Below the pieces are notes generated by a model. The model worked only from the letters and a program-made list of their open reading frames with translations. It had not been told where the DNA came from and ran no database searches. A DNA stretch of 64,000 bases from Polyangium jinanense (GTDB lineage: Bacteria > Myxococcota > Polyangia > Polyangiales > Polyangiaceae): contig NZ_JAGTJJ010000054.1 of assembly GCF_028435365.1 (NCBI RefSeq), forward strand, positions 19,472-83,471. Reading direction: 5' to 3'. A program made the translations under genes and the position numbers. Shown here one piece after another: positions 29,511 through 39,148 of the stretch (position 1 is its first letter; every line of letters begins with the position of its first letter).

Positions 29511-31298
29511 ATGGCGGCTAAAAAGACCCGTAAATTGGCCAAAAACACCAAGAAGAAGGCAGCTACCCGAGCCAAGGCGAGTCGGCGCGCAGCCCCGCCG
29601 CGAAAAACCGCGGCGGCGAAGCTCAAGAAAAAGCCGCGTGCGCAGGCCACGAAGCGAGCGAAGCCAGCCGCCAAGAAGGCCGTCCGCAAGGCCGCCGCCG
29701 CGCGCGCGACGAAGCGCGTGGCCGTGGTGAAAAAGCGCGCGGCCGCGAAGAAGGCAAAGGCGGCGAAGCCGAAGAAAAAGGTAGCGGTCGTCCGGGCCAA
29801 ACGCGCGCCGGTCCGCAAGGCGCAAAGCCCGACGAAAAAGAGGGTCAAGCGCGCCATCGCGAAGAAGAAGTCGAAGAAGGTCGCGCGCAAACCCGCCCGC
29901 GCGGCCGAGCGCCAGAAGGCGCGCGCGATCTCGCGCAAGAAGAAGGCCGCGCTCCCGAAGGTCAAACGCACCGCGCGCCCGGTCGCGAAGGCCCGCCCGG
30001 CCAAGCGCGTCGCCAAGCCGGCCCGCCCGAAGCGCCCGGCTCGCCCGGCCGCGAAGGTCCGCCCCGCCGAGAAGGCCCGCAAGAAGTCCGCCGAGGCCCG
30101 GGAGGCGAGGGAAGCGCGGGAGGCGAAGGAGGCCAAGGAGGCCCGCAAGTCCGAGGCCGCCGCCAAGGCCCGCGCCGCGCGTGAGGCGGAGGAGGCCGAG
30201 CGGCTCGCCGCCAAGGAAGCGCTCCGGAAGGCGAAGGCGGCGAAGAAGGACAAGGAAGCCCGCAAGGAGAAGGAGGCCGAAAAGGCCCCGGCTCCGAAGG
30301 AAAAGGCCAAGGCCCTCCCGCTCAAGGAGAAGGGCAAGGTCGCCAAGGAGAGGCCGGTCGAGGAGCGAGAGCCGGTCGCCAAGGAAAAGGGCGGCAAGGA
30401 CAAGAAGGACAAGAAGAAGGGCAAGGAGGGCAAGCTCCTCAAGGCCGACAAGCCGCGCGAGGGCCGCCTCATCGCGGTGCGCGAGCCTGCGCCGCGCGTC
30501 GTGGCGCTCCCGCTGCCGCTCCTTCCCCCGCAGCGCCGCGCGACCATCGAGGAGCGCTCCGAGGTCATCGAAAAGCGCTTGACCTCGCAGAGCGAGGAGT
30601 TCCAGAAGAACTACACGGACCGCTTCGACATGTCGTGGATCTTCCACGACAGCGCGCTCGAAGGCGTCGTGTACACGTTCGAGGAGCTACGCACGGCGCT
30701 CTCCGGTTATGCGCCGCCGGTCTCGGACACGAACCTTCAGCCGACGTACGACGACATCCGCCGCCACAAGGAGGCGATCGAGTTCGTCCGCGACTACGGC
30801 AAGAAGAAGCTGCCCATTACGATCGACGTGATCAAGAAGATCTACCTCATCCTCCATCCGGAAGAGGGAGACATCAAGACCGTCAAGTATCGGAAGGACA
30901 TCCCGCAGCACCGGCTGTATTTCCACGAGTATGCGCCGCCGGACAAGATCGCCTACAAGGTGCGGCAGATCGTGGATTGGCTGAACGATCCCGAGACGCG
31001 CAAGACCCGCAATGGCCTGCGCATCGCGGCCCGCGCCCACTACGACCTCCTGCGCGTCTATCCCTTCCAGTCGGACAGCGGCAAGGTCGCGCGGCTGTTC
31101 ATGAACCTCTTGCTCATCCGCTCGGGCCTGCCGCCGTCGATCATCCACTCGACCGAGCGCCAGCGTTACTACGAGGCGCTCAAGGGCTCGGCCACGACCG
31201 TGCTCCAGATGGTGCAGGAGGCCGTCGAGAACGCGCTCTCCAGCGTGGAGAAGCTCCTCGACGAGTACGAGACGCGAAAGCGCGCGTTCGTGAGCTGA
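29511..31298 (+). CDS. Histone H1-like basic domain fused to a degenerate Fic domain
   Basis: This 595-residue protein begins with about 300 residues of Lys/Ala/Pro/Arg repeats (MAAKKTRKLAKNTKKKAA, RAKPAAKKAVRKAAA) like bacterial histone H1/AlgP-type DNA-binding tails. An EA/KA-rich helix follows. Residues about 340-595 are Fic-like: an inhibitory-helix motif HDSALEGVVYTFEEL and the Fic core in NGLRIAARAHYDLLRVYPFQSDSGKVAR. The usual HPFxxGNGR is YPFQSDSGK here; the catalytic His is Tyr and the GN pair is lost. AMP transfer is therefore doubtful. DNA or RNA binding through the tail is likely. ATG at 29511 is chosen because repeats start there and a promoter precedes it. Confidence 0.8.
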   Translation: MAAKKTRKLAKNTKKKAATRAKASRRAAPPRKTAAAKLKKKPRAQATKRAKPAAKKAVRKAAAARATKRVAVVKKRAAAKKAKAAKPKKKVAVVRAKRAPVRKAQSPTKKRVKRAIAKKKSKKVARKPARAAERQKARAISRKKKAALPKVKRTARPVAKARPAKRVAKPARPKRPARPAAKVRPAEKARKKSAEAREAREAREAKEAKEARKSEAAAKARAAREAEEAERLAAKEALRKAKAAKKDKEARKEKEAEKAPAPKEKAKALPLKEKGKVAKERPVEEREPVAKEKGGKDKKDKKKGKEGKLLKADKPREGRLIAVREPAPRVVALPLPLLPPQRRATIEERSEVIEKRLTSQSEEFQKNYTDRFDMSWIFHDSALEGVVYTFEELRTALSGYAPPVSDTNLQPTYDDIRRHKEAIEFVRDYGKKKLPITIDVIKKIYLILHPEEGDIKTVKYRKDIPQHRLYFHEYAPPDKIAYKVRQIVDWLNDPETRKTRNGLRIAARAHYDLLRVYPFQSDSGKVARLFMNLLLIRSGLPPSIIHSTERQRYYEALKGSATTVLQMVQEAVENALSSVEKLLDEYETRKRAFVS

Positions 31299-31347
31299 TC
31301 CCCAGACAAACACGACCCCTTTGCACGAGGGGTTCCAGAAGGTAAAA

Positions 31348-31397
31348 CCATCGCCCCGAGATGACGCTCGCAGCCGAGCGAGATCGCGGGGCGATGG
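31348..31397. terminator. Long hairpin between the H1-Fic gene and nth
   Basis: CCATCGCCCCG (31348-31358) pairs with CGGGGCGATGG (31387-31397), with an inner GCTCG/CGAGC stem. It lies 49 bp after the H1-Fic stop and 23 bp before the preferred nth start. There is no T-run. It may end or stabilise the upstream transcript, or lie in the nth leader. Confidence 0.4.
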
Positions 31398-31420
31398 CCA
31401 TTTCTACCGGGACCCGAGGC

Positions 31421-32272
31421 ATGACCGCGACGAACCAGCCGCGCGCGCTCGCGCAGGAGACCTTCAGGCGCCTGCGCGTGATCCACCCGGACGCGCATTG
31501 CGAGCTCGACCATGTGAACCCATTCCAGCTCCTCGTCGCCACGGTGCTGAGCGCCCAGACGACGGACGTGCTGGTCAATCAGATCACGCCGAAGCTGTTC
31601 GCTCGCTGGCCCGACGCGCCCTCACTCGCGAACGCGCCGGTCGCCGAGGTCGCGGCGCTCCTGCGCGAGCGGCTCGGGATGTTCAACCAGAAGGGGAAGA
31701 ACATCGTCGGGCTCGCGAAAAAGCTCGTGGAGAAGCACGGCGGCGAGGTGCCGCGCACGCTCGCCGAGCTCGTGGAGCTGCCCGGTGTCGGGCGAAAAAC
31801 GGCGAACGTGGTGCTCGGCGTTGCGTTTGGCCGGCCCGAGGGCGTCGTGGTGGACACGCACGTGCAGCGGCTATCGCAGCGGCTCGGCTGGACCACGGAG
31901 CAGAAGCCCGAGACCATCGAGAAGGCGCTCTGCGCGCTGTTTCCGCCCGAAGACTGGAACATGCTGTCGCTCGTCCTGATCTTCCACGGGCGGCGGGTCT
32001 GCTTCGCGAAGAAGCCCGCGTGCGCCGCGTGCGGGGTGAACGACGCGTGCCCGAGCGCGTTCGCGGCAGAGAACGTGGGGCGCAAGCCGCCGAAGAAGCG
32101 GCCGGCCGTGGTCATCGAGGCGGCGCCGAGGAAGGCCGCGAAGAAGGCGGCCACGAAGAAGGTCGCGGCGACGAAGACCGCAGCGAAGAAGGTCGTCGTG
32201 AAGAAGGGCGTGGCGACGCGGATCGCGCCGAAGAAAGCGGCTGCAAAAGGGAAGGGGAGCGGGCGGGCTTAA
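31421..32272 (+). CDS. nth: Endonuclease III with basic C-terminal tail
   Basis: DNA glycosylase/AP lyase that removes oxidised pyrimidines. The 283-residue protein has LLVATVLSAQTTD, helix-hairpin-helix ELPGVGRKTANVVLG with the catalytic Lys, catalytic Asp in VVDTHVQRLSQRLG, and the [4Fe-4S] loop CFAKKPACAACGVNDAC. About 60 extra Lys/Ala-rich residues (PRKAAKKAATKKVAATK) follow the E. coli-length core. ATG 31421 (MTATNQPR) fits the family N-terminus; ATGs at 31361 and 31394 lie within the long hairpin. The stop shares TTAA with the stop of convergent meaB. Confidence 0.94.
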   Translation: MTATNQPRALAQETFRRLRVIHPDAHCELDHVNPFQLLVATVLSAQTTDVLVNQITPKLFARWPDAPSLANAPVAEVAALLRERLGMFNQKGKNIVGLAKKLVEKHGGEVPRTLAELVELPGVGRKTANVVLGVAFGRPEGVVVDTHVQRLSQRLGWTTEQKPETIEKALCALFPPEDWNMLSLVLIFHGRRVCFAKKPACAACGVNDACPSAFAAENVGRKPPKKRPAVVIEAAPRKAAKKAATKKVAATKTAAKKVVVKKGVATRIAPKKAAAKGKGSGRA

Positions 32273-33285
32273 CGGCCGCGGAACGCGGTCACGAGCTGCT
32301 CGGCGGCCGTGTACGGATCGGTCTGCCGATGCGCCACGGCTTGCGCGGCGTCGTCGAGCGCGCTGCCGAGCTCGCCCATCGCCGCGTCGAGCAGCGCCTC
32401 GCGGAGCTGCGTGCGCATCGCCTCGCGGAGCCGCTCGAACCGCCGTGCCGCGCCGGACTCCGTGCCCGTGAGCCATGCGTAGTGCGCTTCGAGCTGCGTC
32501 ACCAGCGCGGCCACGCCCTCGTCCCGTGTCGACACGGTCCGCGCCACGGGCGGCACCCACTTGTTCGCGTCGTGCCGCACCACCTGCTTCTGGATGTCGA
32601 GTGTCCCCGCCGCGTGCCCGCGGCTGTGCACGCCCGCTTTCACGACCTCACCACCGAGCGCGATCATGAGCTCGAGGTCCCGCACCGCGGCGTCCGCGCC
32701 CTCGCGATCCGCCTTGTTCACGGCGAACACGTCTGCGCATTCGAGCAGGCCTGCCTTGATCGCCTGCACGTCGTCGCCGAGCCCCGGCGCCATCACGACG
32801 AGCGTCGTGTCTGCGGTGCGCGTGATCTCGAGCTCGTCCTGACCGACCCCGACCGTCTCCACGAGGATCACGTCGGCGCCCCACGCGTCGAGCACGCGGA
32901 TCACGTCCGCGGCCGACCTGGACAAACCGCCGAGCGCGCCGCGCGTCGCGAGCGATCGGATGAACACGTCGGGATCGCTGAAATGCGCCTGCATCCGGAT
33001 GCGATCGCCGAGGATCGCGCCGCCGGAGAACGGGCTCGTCGGATCGATCGCGACCACGGCGACGCGCTTGCCTTGCTTGCGGAAGACCGCGATCAGCCGA
33101 TCCGTCAGCGTGCTCTTGCCCGCGCCGGGGTTCCCGGTGACGCCGATCGTCCAGGCGCGGCCCGTGTGCGGGAACAGATCCTTCAGGACCGTAAGATAGT
33201 CCCCGGTGCGATCGTCGGCCCAACGGCAGGCCCGGGCCGTGCCACGCATGTCCCGGGCGAGCACCTTCTCCGCGAGCGGATGCAC
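32269..33285 (-). CDS. meaB: Methylmalonyl-CoA mutase-associated GTPase MeaB
   Basis: G3E-family P-loop GTPase that loads and protects adenosylcobalamin in methylmalonyl-CoA mutase. The 338-residue protein has Walker A GNPGAGKSTL, DPTSPFSGGAILGDRIRM, switch region VETVGVGQDE and NKAD for guanine specificity. Length and motifs match MeaB/ArgK. It lies 13 bp downstream of the large oxidoreductase gene and likely shares its transcript, separated by 10 kb from the mutase. The stop codon overlaps that of nth in a palindromic TTAA (32269-32272). Confidence 0.95.
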   Translation of the reverse strand: MHPLAEKVLARDMRGTARACRWADDRTGDYLTVLKDLFPHTGRAWTIGVTGNPGAGKSTLTDRLIAVFRKQGKRVAVVAIDPTSPFSGGAILGDRIRMQAHFSDPDVFIRSLATRGALGGLSRSAADVIRVLDAWGADVILVETVGVGQDELEITRTADTTLVVMAPGLGDDVQAIKAGLLECADVFAVNKADREGADAAVRDLELMIALGGEVVKAGVHSRGHAAGTLDIQKQVVRHDANKWVPPVARTVSTRDEGVAALVTQLEAHYAWLTGTESGAARRFERLREAMRTQLREALLDAAMGELGSALDDAAQAVAHRQTDPYTAAEQLVTAFRGR

Positions 33286-33298
33286 GGCGCGTTTGCTC

Positions 33299-36200
33299 CT
33301 AGATCCGCTTGAGATCGGGCTTCTTCGCGAGGAGCCGATCCAGCCACATGTTCGTGAGCTTCTCCTGCGCGCTGTTCGCGCGGAGGCGCGCCGACAGGTT
33401 CTTGAAGTCCACGCGATCGATGGGTTGGTCCTGGTTGTAGCAGGTGAAGACGAACTGCTCTTTGCCCGTCTCCGGATCCACCCAGCGCTGCAAGCACTGC
33501 GCGCAGACCTCTTTCATCATGCACTGCATCGGCGAGTTGATGCTCACGATGCCCACGTGCTTCGGGTTCAGGTGCGGCGCGAGCACGCCGTGCCGCGCCT
33601 CGCGCACCGCGTTCATCATGCGATCGGAACCGATCGCGATGATGCGGCTCACCTGCGAGAGCTTGAACATCTCGCCGCCGAGCGCGCCCTCCGCGTAGGC
33701 CTTCATCGCCTGCACGATGTTGCCGCGGAAGTGCCGATCCGCGGGCCTGCGCGGCGCGATCTCCACGCCGGCGTCCGTGCACCACACGACCTGGTCCGTT
33801 GCGGCCTCGATCTCCTCCTGCTTGAAGAGATCCTCGCCGTTTTTGTAGCCCGCGAAGTACACGACGTTCGCGCCGCTCGCCTTGAGCGCTTTCGCGATCG
33901 AAAAGAGCACCGCGTTGCCGAGGCCGCCGCCCGCGAGCAGCACCGTCTCGCCCGTGGGGATCTCGGTCGGCGTGCCGGTCGGGCCCATGACCACGACCTC
34001 CTCGCCCACGCGGAGGGAGGAGAGCAGGCGCGTCGACGTGCCCATCTCCAGCGCGATCAGCGAGAGCAGGCCCTTCTCCTTGTCGACCCACGCGCCCGTG
34101 AGCGCGATGCCCTCCATGGCGAGGCGCGTGTCTTCGACGACCTTCGAGAAGACCTCGTAGTTCTGCAGCCGGTAGAACTGGCCAGGCTCGAACTTCCGCG
34201 CCGCGGCAGGCGCGCGCACGACGACGTCGATGATCGTCGGCGTCAGGCGCTCGACCTTCACCACGACGGCCTTGAAGTCGTCGTCGAGCTTCGTGTAGAG
34301 CGCGCGCCGCCGCTCATCACGCGCGGCCTGCGGCTCCTCGCCGAGGCGCTCAATGTCCTTCGCGAAGAGCGAGACCACGTGCGGGTACGCGTCCTTCGCG
34401 CTCGCCATCGCCTTGACCACACTGCCGGCGTAGTGCGGGTGGTTGTCGCCGTAGAAGCTCACCGCGTGCGCGCCGTCATTGAAGCTCGTGAAGAAGCCCT
34501 CGCGCGCATCCGCGACGGCCTCGACGTGGAGCTTGCCCGCCTCGTCGACGAACGCCTTGTGCGGCTGGAAGTACTGCTTCCTCTTGTCGAACGCGAACGT
34601 GCCGGGTTTTTCCTTCTCGTACATCACGTTCGGGCTCGTGCCCGCCGCGACGCACACGCTGCGCGCCGGTAGCTCCACCATCTCGCCGCTCGAGGTCCAC
34701 TTGCCGGCCTCGTCGACCTTCTGGCGCTCGAAGATCATGGCGCGCACGTGCCCGCGCTCGTCAAGGACCGCCTCGACCGGCGCCATGTTCTCGATGTAGC
34801 GCACGCCCTCCTCGAGCGATTTCGCGACCTCTTCGTGGTTCAGGCGGTAGGCCGGCGAGTCGATCACGCGCTTGCGGTAGACGAGCGAGACGCCGCCCCA
34901 CGCGTCGAGCAACTTCTGCAGGTTCGGCGCGCGGCCCTCGCGTTGCGCCTTCTCGCGCTCCTCGCGGATCTGCGCCGCGTGCGCGCGTTGCTCCAGGACG
35001 AACTCGCGCTCCTCTTCGTCGAAGGAGGCCATCGTGGCGGCCTCGCCACGCTCGGCGATGAGCTTCGCCACGCGCGCGTCCGTTTTCTCCGCCTGGATCA
35101 TGTAGTAGGCGATGAGCTCGGTCGCGGTGTCGATCGCCGTGAGGCCACCGCCGATCACGATCGCGGGCAGGCGCACCTGCAGGTTCGCGAGCGACGAGCG
35201 CTTGTAAGCGCCCGTGAGCTGCAGGGCCATGAGGAAGTCGCTCGCCTTGCGGATGCCACGCGCGACGTTGTTCTTGAGCGGGATGATCGTCGGCCGGCCC
35301 GCGCCCGCCGCGATCGCGACATGGTCGAAGCCGAGCTTCCACGCGTCGTCGAGATCGAGCGTCCCGCCGAACCGCACGCCGCCGTAGGCGCGGAAGTTCT
35401 GGTGACGCGCGAGCGTGATGTAGAGGACCGTCAGGAAGTTCTTGTCCCAACGAACCGTGATGCCGTACTCGCTCACGCCGCCGAACCCGAGCAGGATGCG
35501 CTCGTCGAGCTCGGTGTAGAGTTTTTTGTAGTCCTTCACGGGCCGCGGCGCGCGCGTGGCATCACCCGTCAGCTCGACGGGGAGCGGCTCGATCTTGAGC
35601 CCATCGACGGCCGCCACCGCAAAACCTTCGAGCGCGAGGTGATGCGAGAGCGTGTAACCCGCGGGCCCGAGGCCCACGACGAGCACGTTCTTGCCGATGT
35701 ACGGGCGCGGGTGCGGCCGCTTCACGTTGAGCGGGTTCCAGCGCGAGAGCAGGCCGTAGATCTCGAAGCCCCAGGGCAAACCGAGCACGTCCGTGAGCAC
35801 GCTCGTCTCGATCTGCGGGATGTTGACCGGCTCCTGCTTCTGGAAGACGCACGCCTTCATGCAGTCGTTGCAGATGCGGTGACCGGTGCCGGGCAGCATC
35901 GGGTTGTCGATGCACACGAGCGCAAGCGACGCGATGGAGTCGCCGCTCCGCCGCATCACGTGCATCTCGCTGATCTTCTCGTGCAGCGGGCAGCCGTTCA
36001 GCGTCACGCCGATCGGGTTCGGCTTGATCGCGCCGGTCTTGTTGTCGCGCAGGCCCTTCGAGCACGAGTCCTTGTCGCGATCGTGGCAGTAGAGGCAGTA
36101 GTCGACCTCGCTCTCGACCTCGCGCGCGGTCCCGCGCCGATCGGTGAGCGCGAAGCCGTCGCGGTGGCGCCGCTCGTGCTCGGGCCCGACGAAGAGCTCG

Positions 36201-37078
36201 GGCAGTTTGTCGTCCGCGCGGCGGAGCTGGACGAGCTGGTTGTGATCGAGCGTCGCCGGAGCCTTGAGCGAGGACCAGCGCCGCGCCGGATCGTGGTGAT
36301 CGACGCGCCGCGCCGCGAGCCACGCCTCCACCGCGTCGAGGGCGAACGCGACGACCGCAGCGTCCTCCGCGTCCGCGGGCGTATCCCCCGCGACGGCCAC
36401 CGCGCCCGCAGCGACCTGCGTGAGCATCGGATCCGCGGCGATCGCGGCCCGCACCTTCGCGGCCTTCTCGTGGAGCTCGGGCGTCCACGAGGCGCCGCCT
36501 GCCTTCGCGGCCTTGCGCGCGACATCATCGATCGTGACGAGCACGATCGTCGCCGCCGCGACCGCGAGCTCCTCCGCTTCGGATCCGCAGTCCAGCCGGC
36601 TCGCGTCCGCGCCGACCGCCGCGAGCGCGCGCCGTGCTGCATGCGCGGCCTCGACGGCCGTGCCTTTCCACGCCTTGCCCGCGCCCGGCTTGAAGAGGCG
36701 CTTCTTCGCAAAATCCTTCTTGAAGGCCCAGAGCGGCGAGCGCTCCTCGGCGCCCGCGGCGAGCGCCTCCGCCTCGCGCTCCACGCCGAAGAGGCGCACG
36801 ACGAAGCGGGACAGGTGCGGCGCGCCGGCCAGCAAGGCCTCCGAGATCTCCTCGGCGGTCATGCCGCTCCCCTGGCACGCGCGGTACTTCGAGAACCGCT
36901 CGTACCCCGTGGGATCCGCTGCCTCGAAGTACGCATAAAACCGCCCCGTGAGCTCGGCCAGGCGACCGGCGTCGAAGAGATCGGCGTACACGAACCCGGG
37001 CTCGCCGAGCACGAGCTCGGAAGGTTCGGAGGTGGCGTTCACCCAGGAGGAGAAGTCGACTTGCAGACCGTCTTGCAT
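33299..37078 (-). CDS. Large fused FAD/Fe-S oxidoreductase (GltD/NfnB-like plus PyrK/NfnA-like)
   Basis: This 1259-residue protein. Residues 1-300 are helical and unrecognised. Cys-rich iron-sulfur motifs follow (CLYCHDRDKDSC about 328, CNDCMKAC about 404). Next come a GltD-type two-Rossmann FAD/NAD(P) unit (VLVVGLGPAGYTLSHHLA about 463, AIVIGGGLTAIDTATE about 639) and a PyrK-type ferredoxin reductase (FEPGQFYRLQNYE, LLAGGGLGNAVLFS about 1046) ending in a [2Fe-2S] motif (CMMKEVCAQC, then CYN). This resembles NfnA and NfnB joined in one chain, enzymes that couple NADH, NADPH and ferredoxin. Electron bifurcation is inference. I chose ATG 37078 after AGGAAC; GTG 37081 is adjacent. It lies between accC and meaB. 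Confidence 0.82.
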   Translation of the reverse strand: MQDGLQVDFSSWVNATSEPSELVLGEPGFVYADLFDAGRLAELTGRFYAYFEAADPTGYERFSKYRACQGSGMTAEEISEALLAGAPHLSRFVVRLFGVEREAEALAAGAEERSPLWAFKKDFAKKRLFKPGAGKAWKGTAVEAAHAARRALAAVGADASRLDCGSEAEELAVAAATIVLVTIDDVARKAAKAGGASWTPELHEKAAKVRAAIAADPMLTQVAAGAVAVAGDTPADAEDAAVVAFALDAVEAWLAARRVDHHDPARRWSSLKAPATLDHNQLVQLRRADDKLPELFVGPEHERRHRDGFALTDRRGTAREVESEVDYCLYCHDRDKDSCSKGLRDNKTGAIKPNPIGVTLNGCPLHEKISEMHVMRRSGDSIASLALVCIDNPMLPGTGHRICNDCMKACVFQKQEPVNIPQIETSVLTDVLGLPWGFEIYGLLSRWNPLNVKRPHPRPYIGKNVLVVGLGPAGYTLSHHLALEGFAVAAVDGLKIEPLPVELTGDATRAPRPVKDYKKLYTELDERILLGFGGVSEYGITVRWDKNFLTVLYITLARHQNFRAYGGVRFGGTLDLDDAWKLGFDHVAIAAGAGRPTIIPLKNNVARGIRKASDFLMALQLTGAYKRSSLANLQVRLPAIVIGGGLTAIDTATELIAYYMIQAEKTDARVAKLIAERGEAATMASFDEEEREFVLEQRAHAAQIREEREKAQREGRAPNLQKLLDAWGGVSLVYRKRVIDSPAYRLNHEEVAKSLEEGVRYIENMAPVEAVLDERGHVRAMIFERQKVDEAGKWTSSGEMVELPARSVCVAAGTSPNVMYEKEKPGTFAFDKRKQYFQPHKAFVDEAGKLHVEAVADAREGFFTSFNDGAHAVSFYGDNHPHYAGSVVKAMASAKDAYPHVVSLFAKDIERLGEEPQAARDERRRALYTKLDDDFKAVVVKVERLTPTIIDVVVRAPAAARKFEPGQFYRLQNYEVFSKVVEDTRLAMEGIALTGAWVDKEKGLLSLIALEMGTSTRLLSSLRVGEEVVVMGPTGTPTEIPTGETVLLAGGGLGNAVLFSIAKALKASGANVVYFAGYKNGEDLFKQEEIEAATDQVVWCTDAGVEIAPRRPADRHFRGNIVQAMKAYAEGALGGEMFKLSQVSRIIAIGSDRMMNAVREARHGVLAPHLNPKHVGIVSINSPMQCMMKEVCAQCLQRWVDPETGKEQFVFTCYNQDQPIDRVDFKNLSARLRANSAQEKLTNMWLDRLLAKKPDLKRI

Positions 37079-37196
37079 CACCAGCGTTCCTGTCGTGACT
37101 GCTGTCTTTAGCGATGAAATATGGGGAAGCCACCCCGACGATTGAAGGGGACTCGTCGAGATTCGCTCAAGCCTGTCCGGCTCGTTCGTACTTTTC

Positions 37197-38534
37197 CTAG
37201 AATCGTAGTCGTTCGATCGTGCGCGTAGACATCTTGCCGGCGACCACGTCCGGATCCCGCAGGAGAGCCTGGTGGAGCGGGATGTTCGTGCGGATGCCGC
37301 CGATGATGAACTCGTCGAGGGCCGACCGCATGCGAGCGATCGCTTCCGCGCGGGTCGCGCCGTGCGTGATCACCTTCGCGAGCATGGGGTCGTAGTTGTT
37401 CGGCACGCGGAAGCCCCCGTAGACGCCCGACTCGACGCGCACGCCGCCGCCGCCCGGCGGGAGGTACTCGGTGATGAGGCCCGGCCAGGGGACGAACGTG
37501 CGTGGATCTTCCGCGTTGATCCGGCACTCCATCGCGTGGCCGCGTAAGCCGAGCGCGCGCCCGCTCGGGAGGTTGAGCGATTCCCCCACGGCGGCGCGGA
37601 TCTGGTTCTCCACGAGATCGATGCCCGTCACCATCTCCGTGACCGGATGCTCGACCTGGACGCGGGTGTTCATCTCCATGAAGTAGAGATTTCCCCGCTC
37701 ATCCATCAGGAACTCGAGCGTCCCGAGCGAGGTGTACCCCGTCTCGACGAGCGCGCGCGTGCACGCCGCGGAGAGCTCGGCCCGTTTCTCCGGCGTCATG
37801 GCCGGGCTCGGAGCTTCTTCGATGATCTTCTGGTGCCGGCGCTGCAAGGAGCACTCGCGCTCGCCGAACGTGAAGATGTGCCCGTGGTTGTCACCGAGCA
37901 CCTGCAGCTCGATGTGCCGCGGCTCCTCGACGAACTTCTCGAGGTAGACGTCGGGGTTCTTGAAGCCCGCCAGCGCCTCGCTCGTCGCCGTCTCGAAGGC
38001 GCGGCGGATCTCGCTCTCGTCGCGCACGACACGCATGCCGCGACCGCCGCCGCCGCCCGCAGCCTTGAGGATCACGGGGTAGCCGACGACCGCCGCTTGC
38101 GCCGCGGCGTCGTCGCCGTCGCGGAGCACCGTCGTGCCCGGCAAGAGCGGCAAGCCGAACCTCTTCGCGGCTTCCCGCGCACGGACCTTGTCGCCCCAGA
38201 GGCGCATCGCCTCGGGCGTGGGGCCGATGAAGGTCAGGCCGCAGCGCCGGCACAGATCGGCGAACTCGGCGTTCTCCGACAGGAAGCCGTAGCCCGGGTG
38301 GACCGCGTCTGCGCCCGTAATCTCGGCGGCGGCGATGATCTGCGGGATGTTCAGGTAGCTCCGGCGCGGATCGGCCGGGCCCACGCAAACGGCCTCGTCG
38401 GCGAAGCGCACGTGCGGCGCGCTCGCGTCGACGTCGGAGTGGATGGCGACCGCGCGGATCCCGAGCGTGCGGCACGCCCGGAGGATGCGCATCGCGATCT
38501 CGCCGCGATTCGCGATGAGGATCTTGCCGAACAC
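37197..38534 (-). CDS. accC: Biotin carboxylase
   Basis: Carboxylates biotin on BCCP using ATP and bicarbonate; part of acetyl-CoA or acyl-CoA carboxylase. The 445-residue protein has the ATP-grasp motifs KAAGGGGGRGMRVV, ECSLQRRHQKIIEEAPSP and FMEMNTRVQVEHPVTE, and the full-length N-terminal ANRGEIAMRI. It lies 31 bp after accB. No carboxyltransferase gene is visible in the window, so whether it serves acetyl-CoA or propionyl-CoA carboxylase is open. Proximity to meaB permits the latter. Confidence 0.95.
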   Translation of the reverse strand: MFGKILIANRGEIAMRILRACRTLGIRAVAIHSDVDASAPHVRFADEAVCVGPADPRRSYLNIPQIIAAAEITGADAVHPGYGFLSENAEFADLCRRCGLTFIGPTPEAMRLWGDKVRAREAAKRFGLPLLPGTTVLRDGDDAAAQAAVVGYPVILKAAGGGGGRGMRVVRDESEIRRAFETATSEALAGFKNPDVYLEKFVEEPRHIELQVLGDNHGHIFTFGERECSLQRRHQKIIEEAPSPAMTPEKRAELSAACTRALVETGYTSLGTLEFLMDERGNLYFMEMNTRVQVEHPVTEMVTGIDLVENQIRAAVGESLNLPSGRALGLRGHAMECRINAEDPRTFVPWPGLITEYLPPGGGGVRVESGVYGGFRVPNNYDPMLAKVITHGATRAEAIARMRSALDEFIIGGIRTNIPLHQALLRDPDVVAGKMSTRTIERLRF

Positions 38535-38565
38535 GACGCCTACCTCCTCTTTGCCGCCGCGGCGC

Positions 38566-39021
<456 letters not shown>

Positions 39022-39148
39022 GCCAATCCGTTCCCGCGCGGTGGCGGCCGCTCTCCTGGAAGCGACCCGCCAGAGTCGGGGTGCTTTCTAGCGGAAGGAT
39101 GGCAAAAAGGAAGGGGATTCGAGGGCGTCGGCGATGTGACGCTGGACG

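Noticed and set aside
34748..37111. 787-codon plus-strand ORF opposite the large oxidoreductase
   Set aside because: No domains; the opposite strand carries Rossmann and Fe-S motifs.
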